Shown here in pieces: positions 7,903 to 17,662 of a stretch of 64,000 nt of DNA. Source of the stretch: Acetobacter sp. GTDB taxonomy: Bacteria > Pseudomonadota > Alphaproteobacteria > Acetobacterales > Acetobacteraceae. The position numbers and the translations under genes were made by a program. Under the pieces are notes generated by a model. That model had not been told where the DNA came from and did not search any database. It was given only the letters and a program-made list of their open reading frames with translations. Position 1 is the first letter of the stretch; the number at the start of each line of letters is the position of its first letter. Location: the NCBI GenBank assembly GCA_017474285.1, contig JAFVHT010000059.1:1-64000 (forward strand), in the 5' to 3' direction.

Positions 7903-9456
7903 CTATACAATAGTCGTCCCAATTTGCTTAATATCGTGAAAATGAACATCGGGGTTTTGCTCTTCTGTACGTTTCATCATAAAAGAAGACGTTGTTAAAA
8001 AAACAGGATCACCCACTAAATCATCAGCTATAGCACTACGATTAGCTAAGGTAAAAGCCTCAATTTTTTCCCGTGGACCTGTTATCCATCGTGCTAAAGA
8101 AAATGGCGTTGAATCAAATCCTATTGTCACACCATATTCTGTCTGTAAACGGACTTGAAGCACATCAAGCTGAAGACTACCCACAACGCCAACAATAGGC
8201 GATGATCCATCTTGTGGGTGAAAAAGTTGCACGATCCCCTCTTCTGCTAATTCCACTAAGGCCTGTCTTAATTTCTTTGCCTTCATAGCGTCATCTAAAC
8301 GCACACGCCGCAAAATTTCAGGGGCAAAATGCGGAACCCCTACAAAGCAAATATCTTCCCCCTCTGTCAAGGTGTCCCCTATCCGCAGTGTTCCATGATT
8401 AGGAATACCCACCACATCGCCAGCAAAGGCTTCCTCTGCTAAATGCCTATCCTGTGCAAAGAAAAATTGCGGCGTATGTACTGTAAAAGTCTTACCCGTG
8501 CGTGTTTGTTTGAGTTTCATTCCGCGACTCAGTTTCCCGGAACAAATACGCGCAAAAGCAATACGATCACGATGGTGCGGGTCCATATTTGCTTGAATTT
8601 TGAAAACAAGTGCCGTCATTGCTGGTTCATGGGCCTGAACGATCCGTGTTTCCGTCTCTAAAGCACGGGGAGAAGGTCCAAAAGCCACAAGAGCATCTAA
8701 TAATTCCGTCACACCGATTTCTTTCATAGCACTGCCAAAAAAAACAGGTGTGAGGTGCCCCGCATCAAAAGAAGCGCGATCAAAAGGCGGCAAAGCCATT
8801 TTAGCAAGCTCAAGCTCTTCTTCCATTTGTACAAGACGATTATCCTCTTTTGTAAGAGTGGTTACATTGTTTAACGTTAACATCTCCTGAAAAAGATTAT
8901 AAACTCCTATAAATGTACTCGCCCGTCCTACAGGCCACGTTGCAGGCGTTGTATCTAACGCTAATGAATCGGCAATTTCATCTAATAAAGCAAAAGGATC
9001 TTGTGCTTCACGATCCATTTTATTGATAAATGTTACAATAGGAATATCACGCAAACGACAAATTTCAAATAATTTACGTGTACGATCTTCAATCCCTTTT
9101 GCAGCGTCAATCACCATAACGGCAGAGTCAACCGCTGTTAAAGTGCGATATGTATCTTCAGAAAAGTCTTCGTGTCCGGGTGTATCTAACAAATTAAAAA
9201 CACACCCACGATACTCAAAAGTCATCATCGAACTGACCACAGAAATTCCACGATCGCGTTCTATTGTCATCCAATCTGACCGGGTGCGCCGGCGTTCTCC
9301 TTTAGCCCGTACACTCCCAGCCAATTGAATGGCTCCACCAACACGTAAAATGCGTTCCGTTAAAGTTGTTTTCCCCGCGTCAGGGTGAGAAATAATGGCA
9401 AAAGTACGCCGGCGCGTAATTTCTTTATCTAATTCCAAATCAGCCGTTTGTGTCAT
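7903..9456 (-). CDS. prfC: Peptide chain release factor 3
   Basis: This 517-residue translational GTPase recycles RF1 and RF2 from the ribosome after peptide release. G motifs are HPDAGKTT (24-31), the switch II DTPGHEDFSED (91-101) and NKMD (145-148). The ERDRGISV segment typical of RF3 precedes switch II. The full domain set (G, domain II, domain III) is present and the length is normal. The gene lies downstream of rpsD on the same strand but is separated from it by a terminator, so it likely has its own promoter. Confidence 0.95.
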   Translation of the reverse strand: MTQTADLELDKEITRRRTFAIISHPDAGKTTLTERILRVGGAIQLAGSVRAKGERRRTRSDWMTIERDRGISVVSSMMTFEYRGCVFNLLDTPGHEDFSEDTYRTLTAVDSAVMVIDAAKGIEDRTRKLFEICRLRDIPIVTFINKMDREAQDPFALLDEIADSLALDTTPATWPVGRASTFIGVYNLFQEMLTLNNVTTLTKEDNRLVQMEEELELAKMALPPFDRASFDAGHLTPVFFGSAMKEIGVTELLDALVAFGPSPRALETETRIVQAHEPAMTALVFKIQANMDPHHRDRIAFARICSGKLSRGMKLKQTRTGKTFTVHTPQFFFAQDRHLAEEAFAGDVVGIPNHGTLRIGDTLTEGEDICFVGVPHFAPEILRRVRLDDAMKAKKLRQALVELAEEGIVQLFHPQDGSSPIVGVVGSLQLDVLQVRLQTEYGVTIGFDSTPFSLARWITGPREKIEAFTLANRSAIADDLVGDPVFLTTSSFMMKRTEEQNPDVHFHDIKQIGTTIV

Positions 9457-9510
9457 CAGATGATTATTCCAAAATGATCAATTACAAATACTGCCGTTTT
9501 ATTAAAAACG

Positions 9511-9550
9511 GAAAAACGCCGAGTAGAGATCGTTCTCCCCACTCGGCGTT
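9511..9550 (-). terminator. Terminator after rpsD
   Basis: A 10-bp stem (aacgccgagt / actcggcgtt) with a 16-base loop occupies 9515-9550. On the minus strand it runs into TTTTTCC, just downstream of the rpsD stop at 9572. Confidence 0.8.
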
Positions 9551-9571
9551 ATACCTCATTGTATAAAACAA

Positions 9572-10189
9572 TTAACGTGAATAGAACTCAACCACCAAAT
9601 TTGGTTCCATTTGCACAGGATACGGCACATCGGCAAGCTGTGGTCCGCGTAAAAAAGTGCCTTTCATTTGACGATGATCGACTTCCATATAGTCTGGCAC
9701 ATCGCGCTCTGAAGATTGTGTTGCATCTAAAACAACGGCAAGTTGTTTAGATTTTTCACGCACTTCAACCACATCACCATCGCGCATAAGATAAGACGGA
9801 ATATTCATTTTCCGACCATTGACAAGCACATGACCATGGCTTACAAATTGACGCGCTGCAAAAGGTGTTACTGCAAATTTCATCCGATAAACCACAGCGT
9901 CTAAACGGCGCTCTAATAAATTGATGAGGTTTTCAGAAGCATCCCCTCTACGGCGCACAGCTTCCTGATAATAACGACGGAATTGCTTTTCTGTAATATT
10001 ACCGTAATAACCTTTTAATTTCTGCTTCGCCATTAACTGCACAGAATAATCGGAAGGTTTGCTTTTACGGCGTTGACCATGTTGCCCTGGTCCATATTCC
10101 CGACGATTAACAGGGGACTTTTCACGCCCCCAAAGATTAACACCTAAACGGCGATTGATTTTATATTTACTCGCAATGCGCTTACTCAT
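9572..10189 (-). CDS. rpsD: 30S ribosomal protein S4
   Basis: This is the primary 16S rRNA-binding protein of the small subunit body, and a translational repressor of its own operon in other bacteria. The usual alphaproteobacterial start [16 protein letters not shown] sets the ATG at 10189 (205 residues). The frame extends ten codons further but without support. The S4-type RNA-binding fold is clear: [26 protein letters not shown] and the C-terminal NLVVEFYSR. It stands alone, not in the alpha operon, with a promoter at 10341-10368 and a terminator at 9511-9550. Confidence 0.96.
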   Translation of the reverse strand: MSKRIASKYKINRRLGVNLWGREKSPVNRREYGPGQHGQRRKSKPSDYSVQLMAKQKLKGYYGNITEKQFRRYYQEAVRRRGDASENLINLLERRLDAVVYRMKFAVTPFAARQFVSHGHVLVNGRKMNIPSYLMRDGDVVEVREKSKQLAVVLDATQSSERDVPDYMEVDHRQMKGTFLRGPQLADVPYPVQMEPNLVVEFYSR

Positions 10190-10340
10190 GATGCGCCTAA
10201 ATCTTTCATAAAACGGCATATTTTAGCCATAAAAACAACCGGTAGTCTCCATCCACCACGGATTGGAGCGGGCGCAAAGTGTATTACTGAACACATCAAG
10301 TATTCTAGCCACTTTGTCCACGTTCCCGGCAATGGTTTGT

Positions 10341-10368
10341 ATTGTCACAAAAATTTACAAAATGTCAA
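10341..10368 (-). promoter_or_regulatory. Promoter of rpsD
   Basis: On the minus strand there is a perfect -35 TTGACA (10363-10368), a 16-base spacer and the -10 GACAAT (10341-10346). The transcript would have a leader of about 145 bases before the S4 start, long enough for feedback control, although no structure was identified with certainty. Confidence 0.6.
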
Positions 10369-10423
10369 GAACAGGCATTGCTTTAATGCTTTTTTCTTTA
10401 TTGTTTAAGCCCTCCTAATACAT

Positions 10424-10453
10424 TAAAGAAAAAACAGGGTGTTAAGCCCTGCT
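10424..10453 (-). terminator. Terminator of the 28-codon gene
   Basis: On the minus strand the stem CAGGG / CCCTG has a 7-base loop (10435-10451), followed by TTTTTTCTTT. It lies 19 bases after the stop of the small gene at 10470-10556. Confidence 0.75.
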
Positions 10454-10469
10454 TTTTCTTTTTAAGGAG

Positions 10470-10556
10470 TTATTTTTCCTTCTTATTAGCAGATGCTTCA
10501 ATTAATGCTACTACAATAGGAGTAACAACAGCTATGAGCTTTAACAGACCATTCAT
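10470..10556 (-). CDS. Unlisted 28-residue membrane peptide gene
   Basis: ATG at 10556 opens a 28-codon frame: MNGLLKLIAVVTPIVV, then ALIEAS, ending in a charged tail ANKKEK. The first 19 residues are almost entirely hydrophobic, enough for one membrane helix. Support comes from the surroundings. There is a near-perfect ribosome binding site (taggaggt) 7 bases before ATG, a promoter at 10628-10656, a 5' hairpin at 10606-10623, and a rho-independent terminator right after the stop. This makes a complete, independent transcription unit of roughly 200 bases. The layout resembles type I toxin mRNAs or small membrane regulators. I do not recognise the peptide, and no antisense RNA promoter could be established. 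Confidence 0.7.
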   Translation of the reverse strand: MNGLLKLIAVVTPIVVALIEASANKKEK

Positions 10557-10605
10557 GGTATTTACCTCCTAAAACAATGCTTTTAACACATTACAAGACA
10601 AAACA

Positions 10606-10623
10606 AGAGACGTATATGCCTCT
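10606..10623 (-). promoter_or_regulatory. 5' hairpin of the small-gene transcript / possible antiporter terminator
   Basis: The stem AGAGGC / GTCTCT (one mismatch) with a 6-base loop starts at the predicted 5' end of the small-gene mRNA. It also lies just downstream of the antiporter stop (10674), with T-rich sequence after it on the minus strand (TCTTGTTTTGTCTT), so it could instead end the antiporter transcript. Confidence 0.45.
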
Positions 10624-10627
10624 TTTT

Positions 10628-10656
10628 TTTGTAACCACTTTTCTATTCTCAGTCAA
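10628..10656 (-). promoter_or_regulatory. Promoter of the 28-codon gene
   Basis: The minus strand has -35 TTGACT (10651-10656), a 17-base spacer and -10 TACAAA (10628-10633). The predicted start is near 10621, giving an mRNA that begins with the hairpin at 10606-10623. Confidence 0.5.
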
Positions 10657-10673
10657 TAAAAAATCTTTCTTTT

Positions 10674-13328
10674 TTAAGGATTTTTATTGTTAGAATCGTC
10701 GTGAATATCGTCTGTTGTGTCTTTATGGTGCGTAAGTAAGGCTGTATTTTTACCCTCCTCTACGAGTTTATTAGGCTTTTCATTGGGTTTTTCATCAGAT
10801 TTTTCATGTTGCAAAAAAAGCGTTGAAGAAGAGGTTTCTTCTGTTTCTGAAGTTTTAGGCGTTTCATCCTTTCGGGCGGCTTTAATATTTTCTATAACAA
10901 TCGGATAATCCTCAATAAGCCTTCGGAAACGTGACACCTTAATAGCCATAAAATGCCCAAACCGAACAGCGCGTATTGTTCCAGCACAGGGTTGATTATC
11001 AAGCACTTCGTGTACCCCTAAAAGATCACCCTCTTTATAGACACGATCAACCCCAGAAACGTGAACTTCTACCTCACCTGCACTAATAAAATAGACATAA
11101 CGCATCCGCTTGCCTTTACGGCTAATAATCTCTTGCGGGGCGGCAAAGCGTAATGTTGTTGTCATCGCTAAATCGTGTAATTCTGCTCTGGGAACCCCCT
11201 TAAAAACAGCAGCGGCGTTAATATGATCATCAATACCACTCCGCAAATCAAAACTTAAGCGCCTTTCTGCCCGTTGGCTACGACGATCTAAGTCCTTAAA
11301 GAGATCTCGGTTTAGTTCATCACTAATTAACGATTCAGCGAGAAGCGTATTATATTCCTCCCCCTCAAGGCGTAAAACAATTTGGTAAAAAATACGGCTT
11401 TCAAGCGCTTCAGCATATCCCCTATAATGAAATCGTAATGTGGCTAGTGCATCATCTAGGAGTTTCGATTGACGTAATAACACCTCTTCAACAATTTCAC
11501 CAACACGGCTACCTAATGTGGGTGAAAGCCGTTCATGCATAAAACGCATTAACGATGTTGAAACAAAACGGGCAACCATAAGCATTTCAAATCGTTCAGC
11601 CATACAGAGCATAAGCGGATGTTCTAAGTTCAAATAACTATGAAACCACTGAGCGACCTTAAAACGAAATGACGGACTTAATCGACGCCGCATAGCGCGA
11701 ACATATCCTAACCGTCCATTTAACCGCGCCCCGTCAATAGCGGATTCAGCAGAACGAAGCAAGACTTCTATCATACGACGAGAAAGACCTTGCATACGAA
11801 ACAAATCCATTAAAAGCGAACGTTCCTGACTTGCAATAGCAATCAGTGCTAAACTAATCCGCTGGGTATCGGTTATCGCTTTATCAAATTCGTTGACTTC
11901 CTTTTCTTCATTAGAACGTCGCTGCATTTGATCCAAAATAGGCTGTGTTACCTCTTGATGGAAATTTAATCGTTCTGCCACTTCTTGTGCACGATCGTGC
12001 ACATTACTCAAACCAATCCCCAAAATTTGGTGCCGCATTGCCTCATCAATAGAGGGAAGATGATCAAGTTTAAGAAATAATACTAAAGAACGTAACGTTG
12101 TACCATTAACAAGCAATGTAATCAGCACAAAACCCGTTGCAACAATCCCCACAAAATGGGCAACAGGTGTCGGAACATTGTCATTTTCTGTTACTGCAAG
12201 AGCAAGGGCAAGCGTAATAGCCCCTCGTAATCCGCCCCAAACCATCGTTATTTTGAATGGAACAGGTACAGAAGGAGAAAGACGAAATAGTGTTAAAAAA
12301 GGTAATAAACCAAAAACAACTACAGCGCGTGCCGCCATACCCGCAAGACTTGCTACAAAAATAAGCACACAGTCCCAAGCTGTAACTCCCATCAATAAAT
12401 GGGGAATCAGCATAGAAGTCAGAACGAACACGAGAGAACCTGCCCAAAAAACAATCTGTTGCCAAAGCTGTTGTAAAAATAACCATGTCTGTAATCGAAT
12501 TGTAGAAGGTCCGTAAAATGATAATGTCAAACCACTTGCTACAGTTGCCACAACACCTGATAAATCCAAAAATTCATCACAAATAATATACACAATATAA
12601 GGTAAAGCAACGGAAAGGGTAATTTCTGCCGCAGAGCTCCTAATGATTGACATAATCCATAAAGTGATCCGACCAACCACAATACCCACAATAAAAGCTC
12701 CGATAAAGGACACAAAAAACGAGATGATCGCTTCTCCTAAATGGAGGTGACGATGCGCTGTAATTGAGGGTAACAAAAGCGAGAAAATAGAAATCGCGGC
12801 GGCGTCATTCAGCAAAGATTCGCCTTCAATAAGGCGTGTTAAGCGACTTGCTGCTCCAATATCACGAAAAATACCCGCCACTGCAGAAGGGTCTGTTGTT
12901 GCCACAATGGCACCAAGCAACAAACAAACCACTAAAGACATTTGTGCAAAAGGAAATAGGGTAAAACCAATCATAGCCGTTGAAACCACGACGGCAACTA
13001 CTGCCATTAACAACACCGTTGCTATTTCGTGGATTAAACGCCGCACATCAATCGCTAAAGAACATTGGAAGACCAAAACGGGCAAAAAAATCAGCAAAAA
13101 TGCTTCACTATTAACAGGAAAATCTAATAAAGTTTCCGCAATGCCACCAAAAACGGAAACATAAGAGGTCCGTAACCCAAAATCGGCTAATGAACCGATA
13201 ATAATCCCAACAATAGCGAGTAATACTGTTTCTGAGAGCTCTAACATACGGGCAAGTGGCTGCACAGCGCTCACTACCACAAGGAGAAGCGCAATAACGA
13301 GCAATACAGCCGCTAGACCCGTGACCAC
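10674..13328 (-). CDS. CPA1-type Na+/H+ antiporter with a cyclic-nucleotide-binding-like domain
   Basis: The product has 884 residues. Residues 1-420 form about a dozen membrane segments with CPA1 signatures: TTDPSA (144-149) and EGESLLNDAAA (168-178), which contain the ion-binding Asp residues. A long helical cytosolic region follows, then a beta-roll resembling cyclic-nucleotide-binding domains (about 708-810), and a disordered acidic tail. The layout recalls plant SOS1 and sperm NHE exchangers. In the phosphate-binding cassette the expected Arg before Ala is replaced (NQPCAGT, Cys781), so nucleotide binding is doubtful. The start is GTG 13328, with ggag nine bases upstream. A role in pH and Na+ homeostasis is likely. 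Confidence 0.85.
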   Translation of the reverse strand: MVTGLAAVLLVIALLLVVVSAVQPLARMLELSETVLLAIVGIIIGSLADFGLRTSYVSVFGGIAETLLDFPVNSEAFLLIFLPVLVFQCSLAIDVRRLIHEIATVLLMAVVAVVVSTAMIGFTLFPFAQMSLVVCLLLGAIVATTDPSAVAGIFRDIGAASRLTRLIEGESLLNDAAAISIFSLLLPSITAHRHLHLGEAIISFFVSFIGAFIVGIVVGRITLWIMSIIRSSAAEITLSVALPYIVYIICDEFLDLSGVVATVASGLTLSFYGPSTIRLQTWLFLQQLWQQIVFWAGSLVFVLTSMLIPHLLMGVTAWDCVLIFVASLAGMAARAVVVFGLLPFLTLFRLSPSVPVPFKITMVWGGLRGAITLALALAVTENDNVPTPVAHFVGIVATGFVLITLLVNGTTLRSLVLFLKLDHLPSIDEAMRHQILGIGLSNVHDRAQEVAERLNFHQEVTQPILDQMQRRSNEEKEVNEFDKAITDTQRISLALIAIASQERSLLMDLFRMQGLSRRMIEVLLRSAESAIDGARLNGRLGYVRAMRRRLSPSFRFKVAQWFHSYLNLEHPLMLCMAERFEMLMVARFVSTSLMRFMHERLSPTLGSRVGEIVEEVLLRQSKLLDDALATLRFHYRGYAEALESRIFYQIVLRLEGEEYNTLLAESLISDELNRDLFKDLDRRSQRAERRLSFDLRSGIDDHINAAAVFKGVPRAELHDLAMTTTLRFAAPQEIISRKGKRMRYVYFISAGEVEVHVSGVDRVYKEGDLLGVHEVLDNQPCAGTIRAVRFGHFMAIKVSRFRRLIEDYPIVIENIKAARKDETPKTSETEETSSSTLFLQHEKSDEKPNEKPNKLVEEGKNTALLTHHKDTTDDIHDDSNNKNP

Positions 13329-13472
13329 AACACTATACTCCTTTTTATGCCCAATTTTATGTTAAGTGTTTTATGCTTCGTTCTTAATAAATTTGGTTTA
13401 TCCGATAAATGTAGCAAAAAGTGGCAATATCTCATTTTGTGTTTTTGAAGTAACCCTCAAAATCTTTTCACA

Positions 13473-15965
13473 TTATGACCGTAATTTTGCCCCTGTGGCT
13501 TTCTCAACAGCGACAACAATCCGATCTGAAACGGTTTCAAGATCTGCCTCTGTTAAACTCCGCTCCATAGGTTGAAGTGTTACTTCTATCGCAAGAGAAC
13601 AATGCCCATCAGGCACATGTGCCCCTGTATACACATCAAACAAACGTACAGCACTAATCAACTGCCGATCTGCCCCTTTTACAGCGCGTAAAAGATTTTC
13701 AGCGGGCACTTCTTGCGATACAATAAAAGCAAAATCCCGTCTGACAGGTTGAAAAGAAGACAATTTTAAGGCTATTTTTTTCTTGTTTTTGGAAACAGGT
13801 AAGAAATCACATAAAATTTCAAACGCGACAACAGGCTCTTCAATGTGTTCGTCTTGCAATAATGCAGGATGTAACTCTCCAAAACGGGCTAAAACGCTCC
13901 CTTTTTGCCCTTGTCTTAATACGCCAGACCGACCCGGGTGATACCAATTCGGCGCACCTGTTGACGTTATGACACCCTCAAGGTTAATCCCCCATTGCCG
14001 CAACACCTCTAACGTGTCAGCTTGAACCGCCCCTAATGAAACAGCAACACTTGATGCACCCGGGTAACGCGGCGTATAACCCGAACGAACCCCTGTAATG
14101 ATTGTCTGTTGTCCTTCGTCTGTAAAAGCAGGACCTATTTCAAATAAAGCAAGATCGCCCCACCCACGTGCACTATTATGACGCACCACTTCTATAAGAG
14201 AAACAAGCGGGGTTGGGCGCATTTGGTTAAGGTCTGACGCTATGGGGTTAAGAAGCCGCAAATGTTCTGACGTACCACCAAAATGCTCAGCTCTTTCAGA
14301 GGCAACAAAAGAAAAACTAACCGATTCCGTTAAACCGCGCGCCGTTAATAAGCGTCGAATAGAGGATAATTTTGCTTGATAAGGTGCAAGCGTTGTTACC
14401 TTTCCCCCTTGAAGCCCTCTATGATAAGAGGAGGAAGGCAAAGGCGGCAAGGAAATAACAGGGACGAACTCTATTCCTTTAATCCGTAAAATTTCCTCAA
14501 TAAGGTCATTTTCTGCCTCCATATACGCCACAGGCTCCGCCACGCAGGCAGCTTTTTCTACAGAAAGTCCCTCTGCTTGTGATAGAATGGGCTTTTGAGC
14601 AATATCATTACGCCATGATGGAACATGCACGTGCACGGTTTTATGATCACGTGCCGCGATTTCAAAACCGAGTTTTTCAAGCACGGTAACACTCTCATCA
14701 TCGGGTATATCTATCCCTCCGAAAGATTGAAGCCGTTCAAACCGAAGCGACGCCTCACGCTGCCAATGAGGTTGTGCCCCTGCAGAAACAACGTCACTTG
14801 TCTCACCACCACATAATTCCACAATCATACAGGTTGCAGCTTCTAATGCACTCATTGGAAGAGCCTGATCAACACCACGCTCAAAACGGTAGCTTGAGTC
14901 GGAGGAAACACCAAGTCTCCGCACCGTCATTGCAATAGAAACAGGATTAAATAATGCACACTCTATAAAAACTTCTGTGGTGTTTTCATCAACACTTGTT
15001 GCCTCACCCCCCATAACACCCGCAATAGATTGCACGCCTGCTTCATCAGAAATCACACAATCTTTATCAGAGGGAGCGTAATCTTTTCCATCAAGAGCGC
15101 GTAATGTTTGCCCGTTACCACGACCAATGGTTAAACACGTCCCCTTTATTTTCTGCGCATCAAACACGTGTAAAGGACGCCCAAGGTCAAAACAAAAATA
15201 ATTTGTTATGTCCACTAAAGCTGAAACAGGGCGCAAGCCGACACTTTCTAAACGATTGCGTAACCATTCAGGGCTAGGACCATTTTTCACCCCCCGTACA
15301 ACACGCCCTAAAACCCACGGGCATGCCTCATCATAAGTAATTGCCCATGTTAAAGGCGAAGTAAATTGATCTTCAACCGTTCTTTTAATCCATGGGCGTA
15401 ATGTGCCTAACCCCGCGGCAGCAAGATCGCGCGCAATACCTCGCACCCCTAAAGCATCACCTCGATTAGGGGTAATAGCGACTTCAATGACAACATCGTC
15501 TAACCCTGCAAAATCAGCGTAAGACTGACCAGGAAGCGTATCTTCTGGTAATTCTGCAATCCCTTGACTTTCTTCCCCTAAACCAAGTTCACACAAAGAG
15601 CAGAGCATACCTCCGCTTTCTACTCCTCGAATAACCCCTTTTTTAATGGTTATGTCTAAACCAGGTACATAAGTGCCCGGAGGGGCAAAAATAACCGCCA
15701 ACCCTGCCCGTGCATTAGGGGCGCCACAAACAACTTGCACAGGTGAAAAACCCGGTCCGGCGTCAACAGAACAAAGCTGTAACCGATCCGCATTTGGATG
15801 CGGGGCAGCTGTGAGAATACGTGCCGTTAAAAATGGCTCAAGCGCTGCCCCTCTATTTTCAACTTTTTCGACCTCAATCCCAATACGGTTTAATGTTGTA
15901 CAAATATCGTCAAGAGTTGCATGTGTTTCTAAATGTTCACGAAGCCACGAGAGTGTAAATTTCAT
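13473..15965 (-). CDS. pheT: Phenylalanine-tRNA ligase beta subunit
   Basis: This is the 830-residue beta chain of the (alpha-beta)2 synthetase that charges tRNA-Phe. In order it has the N-terminal tRNA-binding OB domain (CGAPNARAGLAVIFAPPG), the B3/B4 editing domain (around DITNYFCFDLGRPLHVFDA), the B5 domain, the inactive synthetase-like core, and the C-terminal anticodon-binding FDX-ACB domain (SSFQPVRRDFAFIV). About 30 extra residues near position 470 (IAQKPILSQAEGLSVEKAA) look like an insertion compared with typical family members. The ribosome binding site ggagaa precedes ATG. It follows pheS with a 17-base gap. Confidence 0.95.
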   Translation of the reverse strand: MKFTLSWLREHLETHATLDDICTTLNRIGIEVEKVENRGAALEPFLTARILTAAPHPNADRLQLCSVDAGPGFSPVQVVCGAPNARAGLAVIFAPPGTYVPGLDITIKKGVIRGVESGGMLCSLCELGLGEESQGIAELPEDTLPGQSYADFAGLDDVVIEVAITPNRGDALGVRGIARDLAAAGLGTLRPWIKRTVEDQFTSPLTWAITYDEACPWVLGRVVRGVKNGPSPEWLRNRLESVGLRPVSALVDITNYFCFDLGRPLHVFDAQKIKGTCLTIGRGNGQTLRALDGKDYAPSDKDCVISDEAGVQSIAGVMGGEATSVDENTTEVFIECALFNPVSIAMTVRRLGVSSDSSYRFERGVDQALPMSALEAATCMIVELCGGETSDVVSAGAQPHWQREASLRFERLQSFGGIDIPDDESVTVLEKLGFEIAARDHKTVHVHVPSWRNDIAQKPILSQAEGLSVEKAACVAEPVAYMEAENDLIEEILRIKGIEFVPVISLPPLPSSSYHRGLQGGKVTTLAPYQAKLSSIRRLLTARGLTESVSFSFVASERAEHFGGTSEHLRLLNPIASDLNQMRPTPLVSLIEVVRHNSARGWGDLALFEIGPAFTDEGQQTIITGVRSGYTPRYPGASSVAVSLGAVQADTLEVLRQWGINLEGVITSTGAPNWYHPGRSGVLRQGQKGSVLARFGELHPALLQDEHIEEPVVAFEILCDFLPVSKNKKKIALKLSSFQPVRRDFAFIVSQEVPAENLLRAVKGADRQLISAVRLFDVYTGAHVPDGHCSLAIEVTLQPMERSLTEADLETVSDRIVVAVEKATGAKLRS

Positions 15966-15982
15966 TGTTATTCTCCTACGGG

Positions 15983-17083
15983 CTATAAGACAGCCTCAAA
16001 CGGATTAGCCCCATAGTGCCGTAACCAACGAATATCATTCTCATAAAAAGAACGTACATCTGAAATACCATTTTTAAGCATCGTCAAACGTTCAATCCCC
16101 ATCCCAAAAGCAAAGCCTTGCCATACGCGCGGATCAAGCCCACAATTAGCAAGAACGCGCACATGCACCATTCCTGCCCCCAAAACTTCTAACCACCCCT
16201 CTCCTTTGCCAATTTCGCCTGTTTTGCGAGACCAGCCAATATCGACCTCAAGAGAGGGCTCTGTAAACGGAAAATAAGAAGATCGAAACCGTACAGGTAG
16301 ATTTGGTCTATCAAAAAACGCACGTAAAAAATCCGTTAAGCAACCTTTAAGATGGCTTAATGTTATCCCTTGTTCTATCACCAACCCCTCACATTGATGA
16401 AACATTGGGGAATGGGTCGCATCGTGATCGGCACGATAAACCCGCCCGGGCGCAATAATCCGTAACGGAGGCTCTTGCGATAAAAGAGTGCGAATTTGTA
16501 CGCCAGACGTTTGCGTCCGTAAAAGGCACATACCTAAAGAATGTGTGTTATTTTGCTCAGAAGTTGACCGTGCGGGTGTTTGTTGGGGTAAATAAAATGT
16601 ATCGTGATCCGTACGGGCAGGATGATGATCAGGCGTATTAAGTGCCGAAAAATTATGCCAGTCTGTTTCAATATCGGGACCTTCCGCCACAGAAAACCCC
16701 ATAGCTCCAAAAATAACGCTAATTTCTTCAGTCGTGCGGTTAATAGGATGAATAGTCCCGGACAATTCTCCCACCAAACATGGCGGAGGAGGTAAGCTCA
16801 CATCGACACGCTCGGCTTGCAAACGAGCTTCTATAGCCAATTTTTCTAAAACACGTTTCCGTGCTTCAAAACAGTGTGTCAATTCATCACGCAAAAGATT
16901 CAGGGCTTTACCCTGCTCTTTACGTACATCGGGAGCAAGCCCTCCCAAAGCCTTTAAGCGCGCCGTCAATTTCCCAGATTTACCAAGAATATTAATTCTT
17001 AACGTATCCCAAGCACGGATGTTTGTCACTTCTGCAAGAGCTGATAAAACTTCATGACGGAAAAATTCAAGATCGTTACTCAT
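15983..17083 (-). CDS. pheS: Phenylalanine-tRNA ligase alpha subunit
   Basis: This is the 366-residue catalytic subunit. It has an N-terminal coiled-coil tRNA-binding arm, then the class II core: the motif 2 region RVYRADHDATHSPMFHQCEG, the Phe-pocket segment FRSSYFPFTEPSLEVDI, and motif 3 GFAFGMGIERLTMLKNGI. A short low-similarity segment sits near residue 170-190 (ARSTSEQNNTHSLGMCLLRT), where family members usually run straight from FYLP to LLRTHTS; it looks like a small insertion. The gene is co-transcribed with pheT, and rplT lies upstream on the same strand. Confidence 0.95.
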   Translation of the reverse strand: MSNDLEFFRHEVLSALAEVTNIRAWDTLRINILGKSGKLTARLKALGGLAPDVRKEQGKALNLLRDELTHCFEARKRVLEKLAIEARLQAERVDVSLPPPPCLVGELSGTIHPINRTTEEISVIFGAMGFSVAEGPDIETDWHNFSALNTPDHHPARTDHDTFYLPQQTPARSTSEQNNTHSLGMCLLRTQTSGVQIRTLLSQEPPLRIIAPGRVYRADHDATHSPMFHQCEGLVIEQGITLSHLKGCLTDFLRAFFDRPNLPVRFRSSYFPFTEPSLEVDIGWSRKTGEIGKGEGWLEVLGAGMVHVRVLANCGLDPRVWQGFAFGMGIERLTMLKNGISDVRSFYENDIRWLRHYGANPFEAVL

Positions 17084-17226
17084 AAACCCTCACACGCGGA
17101 AATGACACATTCATTGATGCGTTTTATCATTGATTACTTATAATTTTAAGACTTTACTAAGTGTAGCGTAAAATAGTGCTTATAACACGTTATAAAATTT
17201 TAATAACACAATAACAAAAATAAATA

Positions 17227-17252
17227 ATAGAAAAGTCGCCTTATAGGCGACC
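17227..17252 (-). terminator. Terminator after rplT
   Basis: The stem GTCGCC / GGCGAC has a 5-base loop (17235-17251). On the minus strand it is followed by TTTTCTATT. It separates rpmI-rplT from pheS-pheT. Confidence 0.75.
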
Positions 17253-17293
17253 TTTCTCTTTACCTTTTACGCTCTTAAATCTTAAAGAGCTCT

Positions 17294-17650
17294 TTAACCA
17301 AGAGCCTCCTGCACTTGTTTGACAATACCGGAAAAAGTTGCCGCATCATCATAGGCAATAGCGGCTAAAACTTTACGATCAATCGCGATCCCTGCTTTAT
17401 TCAACCCGTCGATAAAACGGCTATAGGTTAAACCATGTTCACGCACAGCGGCATTAATACGCTGAATCCATAAAGAACGAAAATCACGCTTTTTATTGCG
17501 CCGATCCCGATAGGCATATTGTAACGCTTTTTCAACACGTTCTAACGCAATCCGATAATTCGTCGAAGAACGCCCACGATAGCCTTTTGCTAATTTCAAA
17601 ACTTTTTTATGACGGGCATGTGTTGTAACGCCCCGTTTCACTCGTGCCAT
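17294..17650 (-). CDS. rplT: 50S ribosomal protein L20
   Basis: This 118-residue protein is needed early in 50S assembly and, in other bacteria, represses its own operon. The sequence is full length, beginning [21 protein letters not shown], with the globular half around [20 protein letters not shown] clear aaggagt lies upstream of ATG. It follows rpmI by 12 bases, as usual. Confidence 0.96.
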   Translation of the reverse strand: MARVKRGVTTHARHKKVLKLAKGYRGRSSTNYRIALERVEKALQYAYRDRRNKKRDFRSLWIQRINAAVREHGLTYSRFIDGLNKAGIAIDRKVLAAIAYDDAATFSGIVKQVQEALG

Positions 17651-17662
17651 AAGAGAGACTCC

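Noticed and set aside
7728-7913. Plus-strand 61-codon frame between icd and prfC
   Set aside because: It has an odd aromatic-rich composition and no ribosome binding site, and it overlaps the end of prfC.
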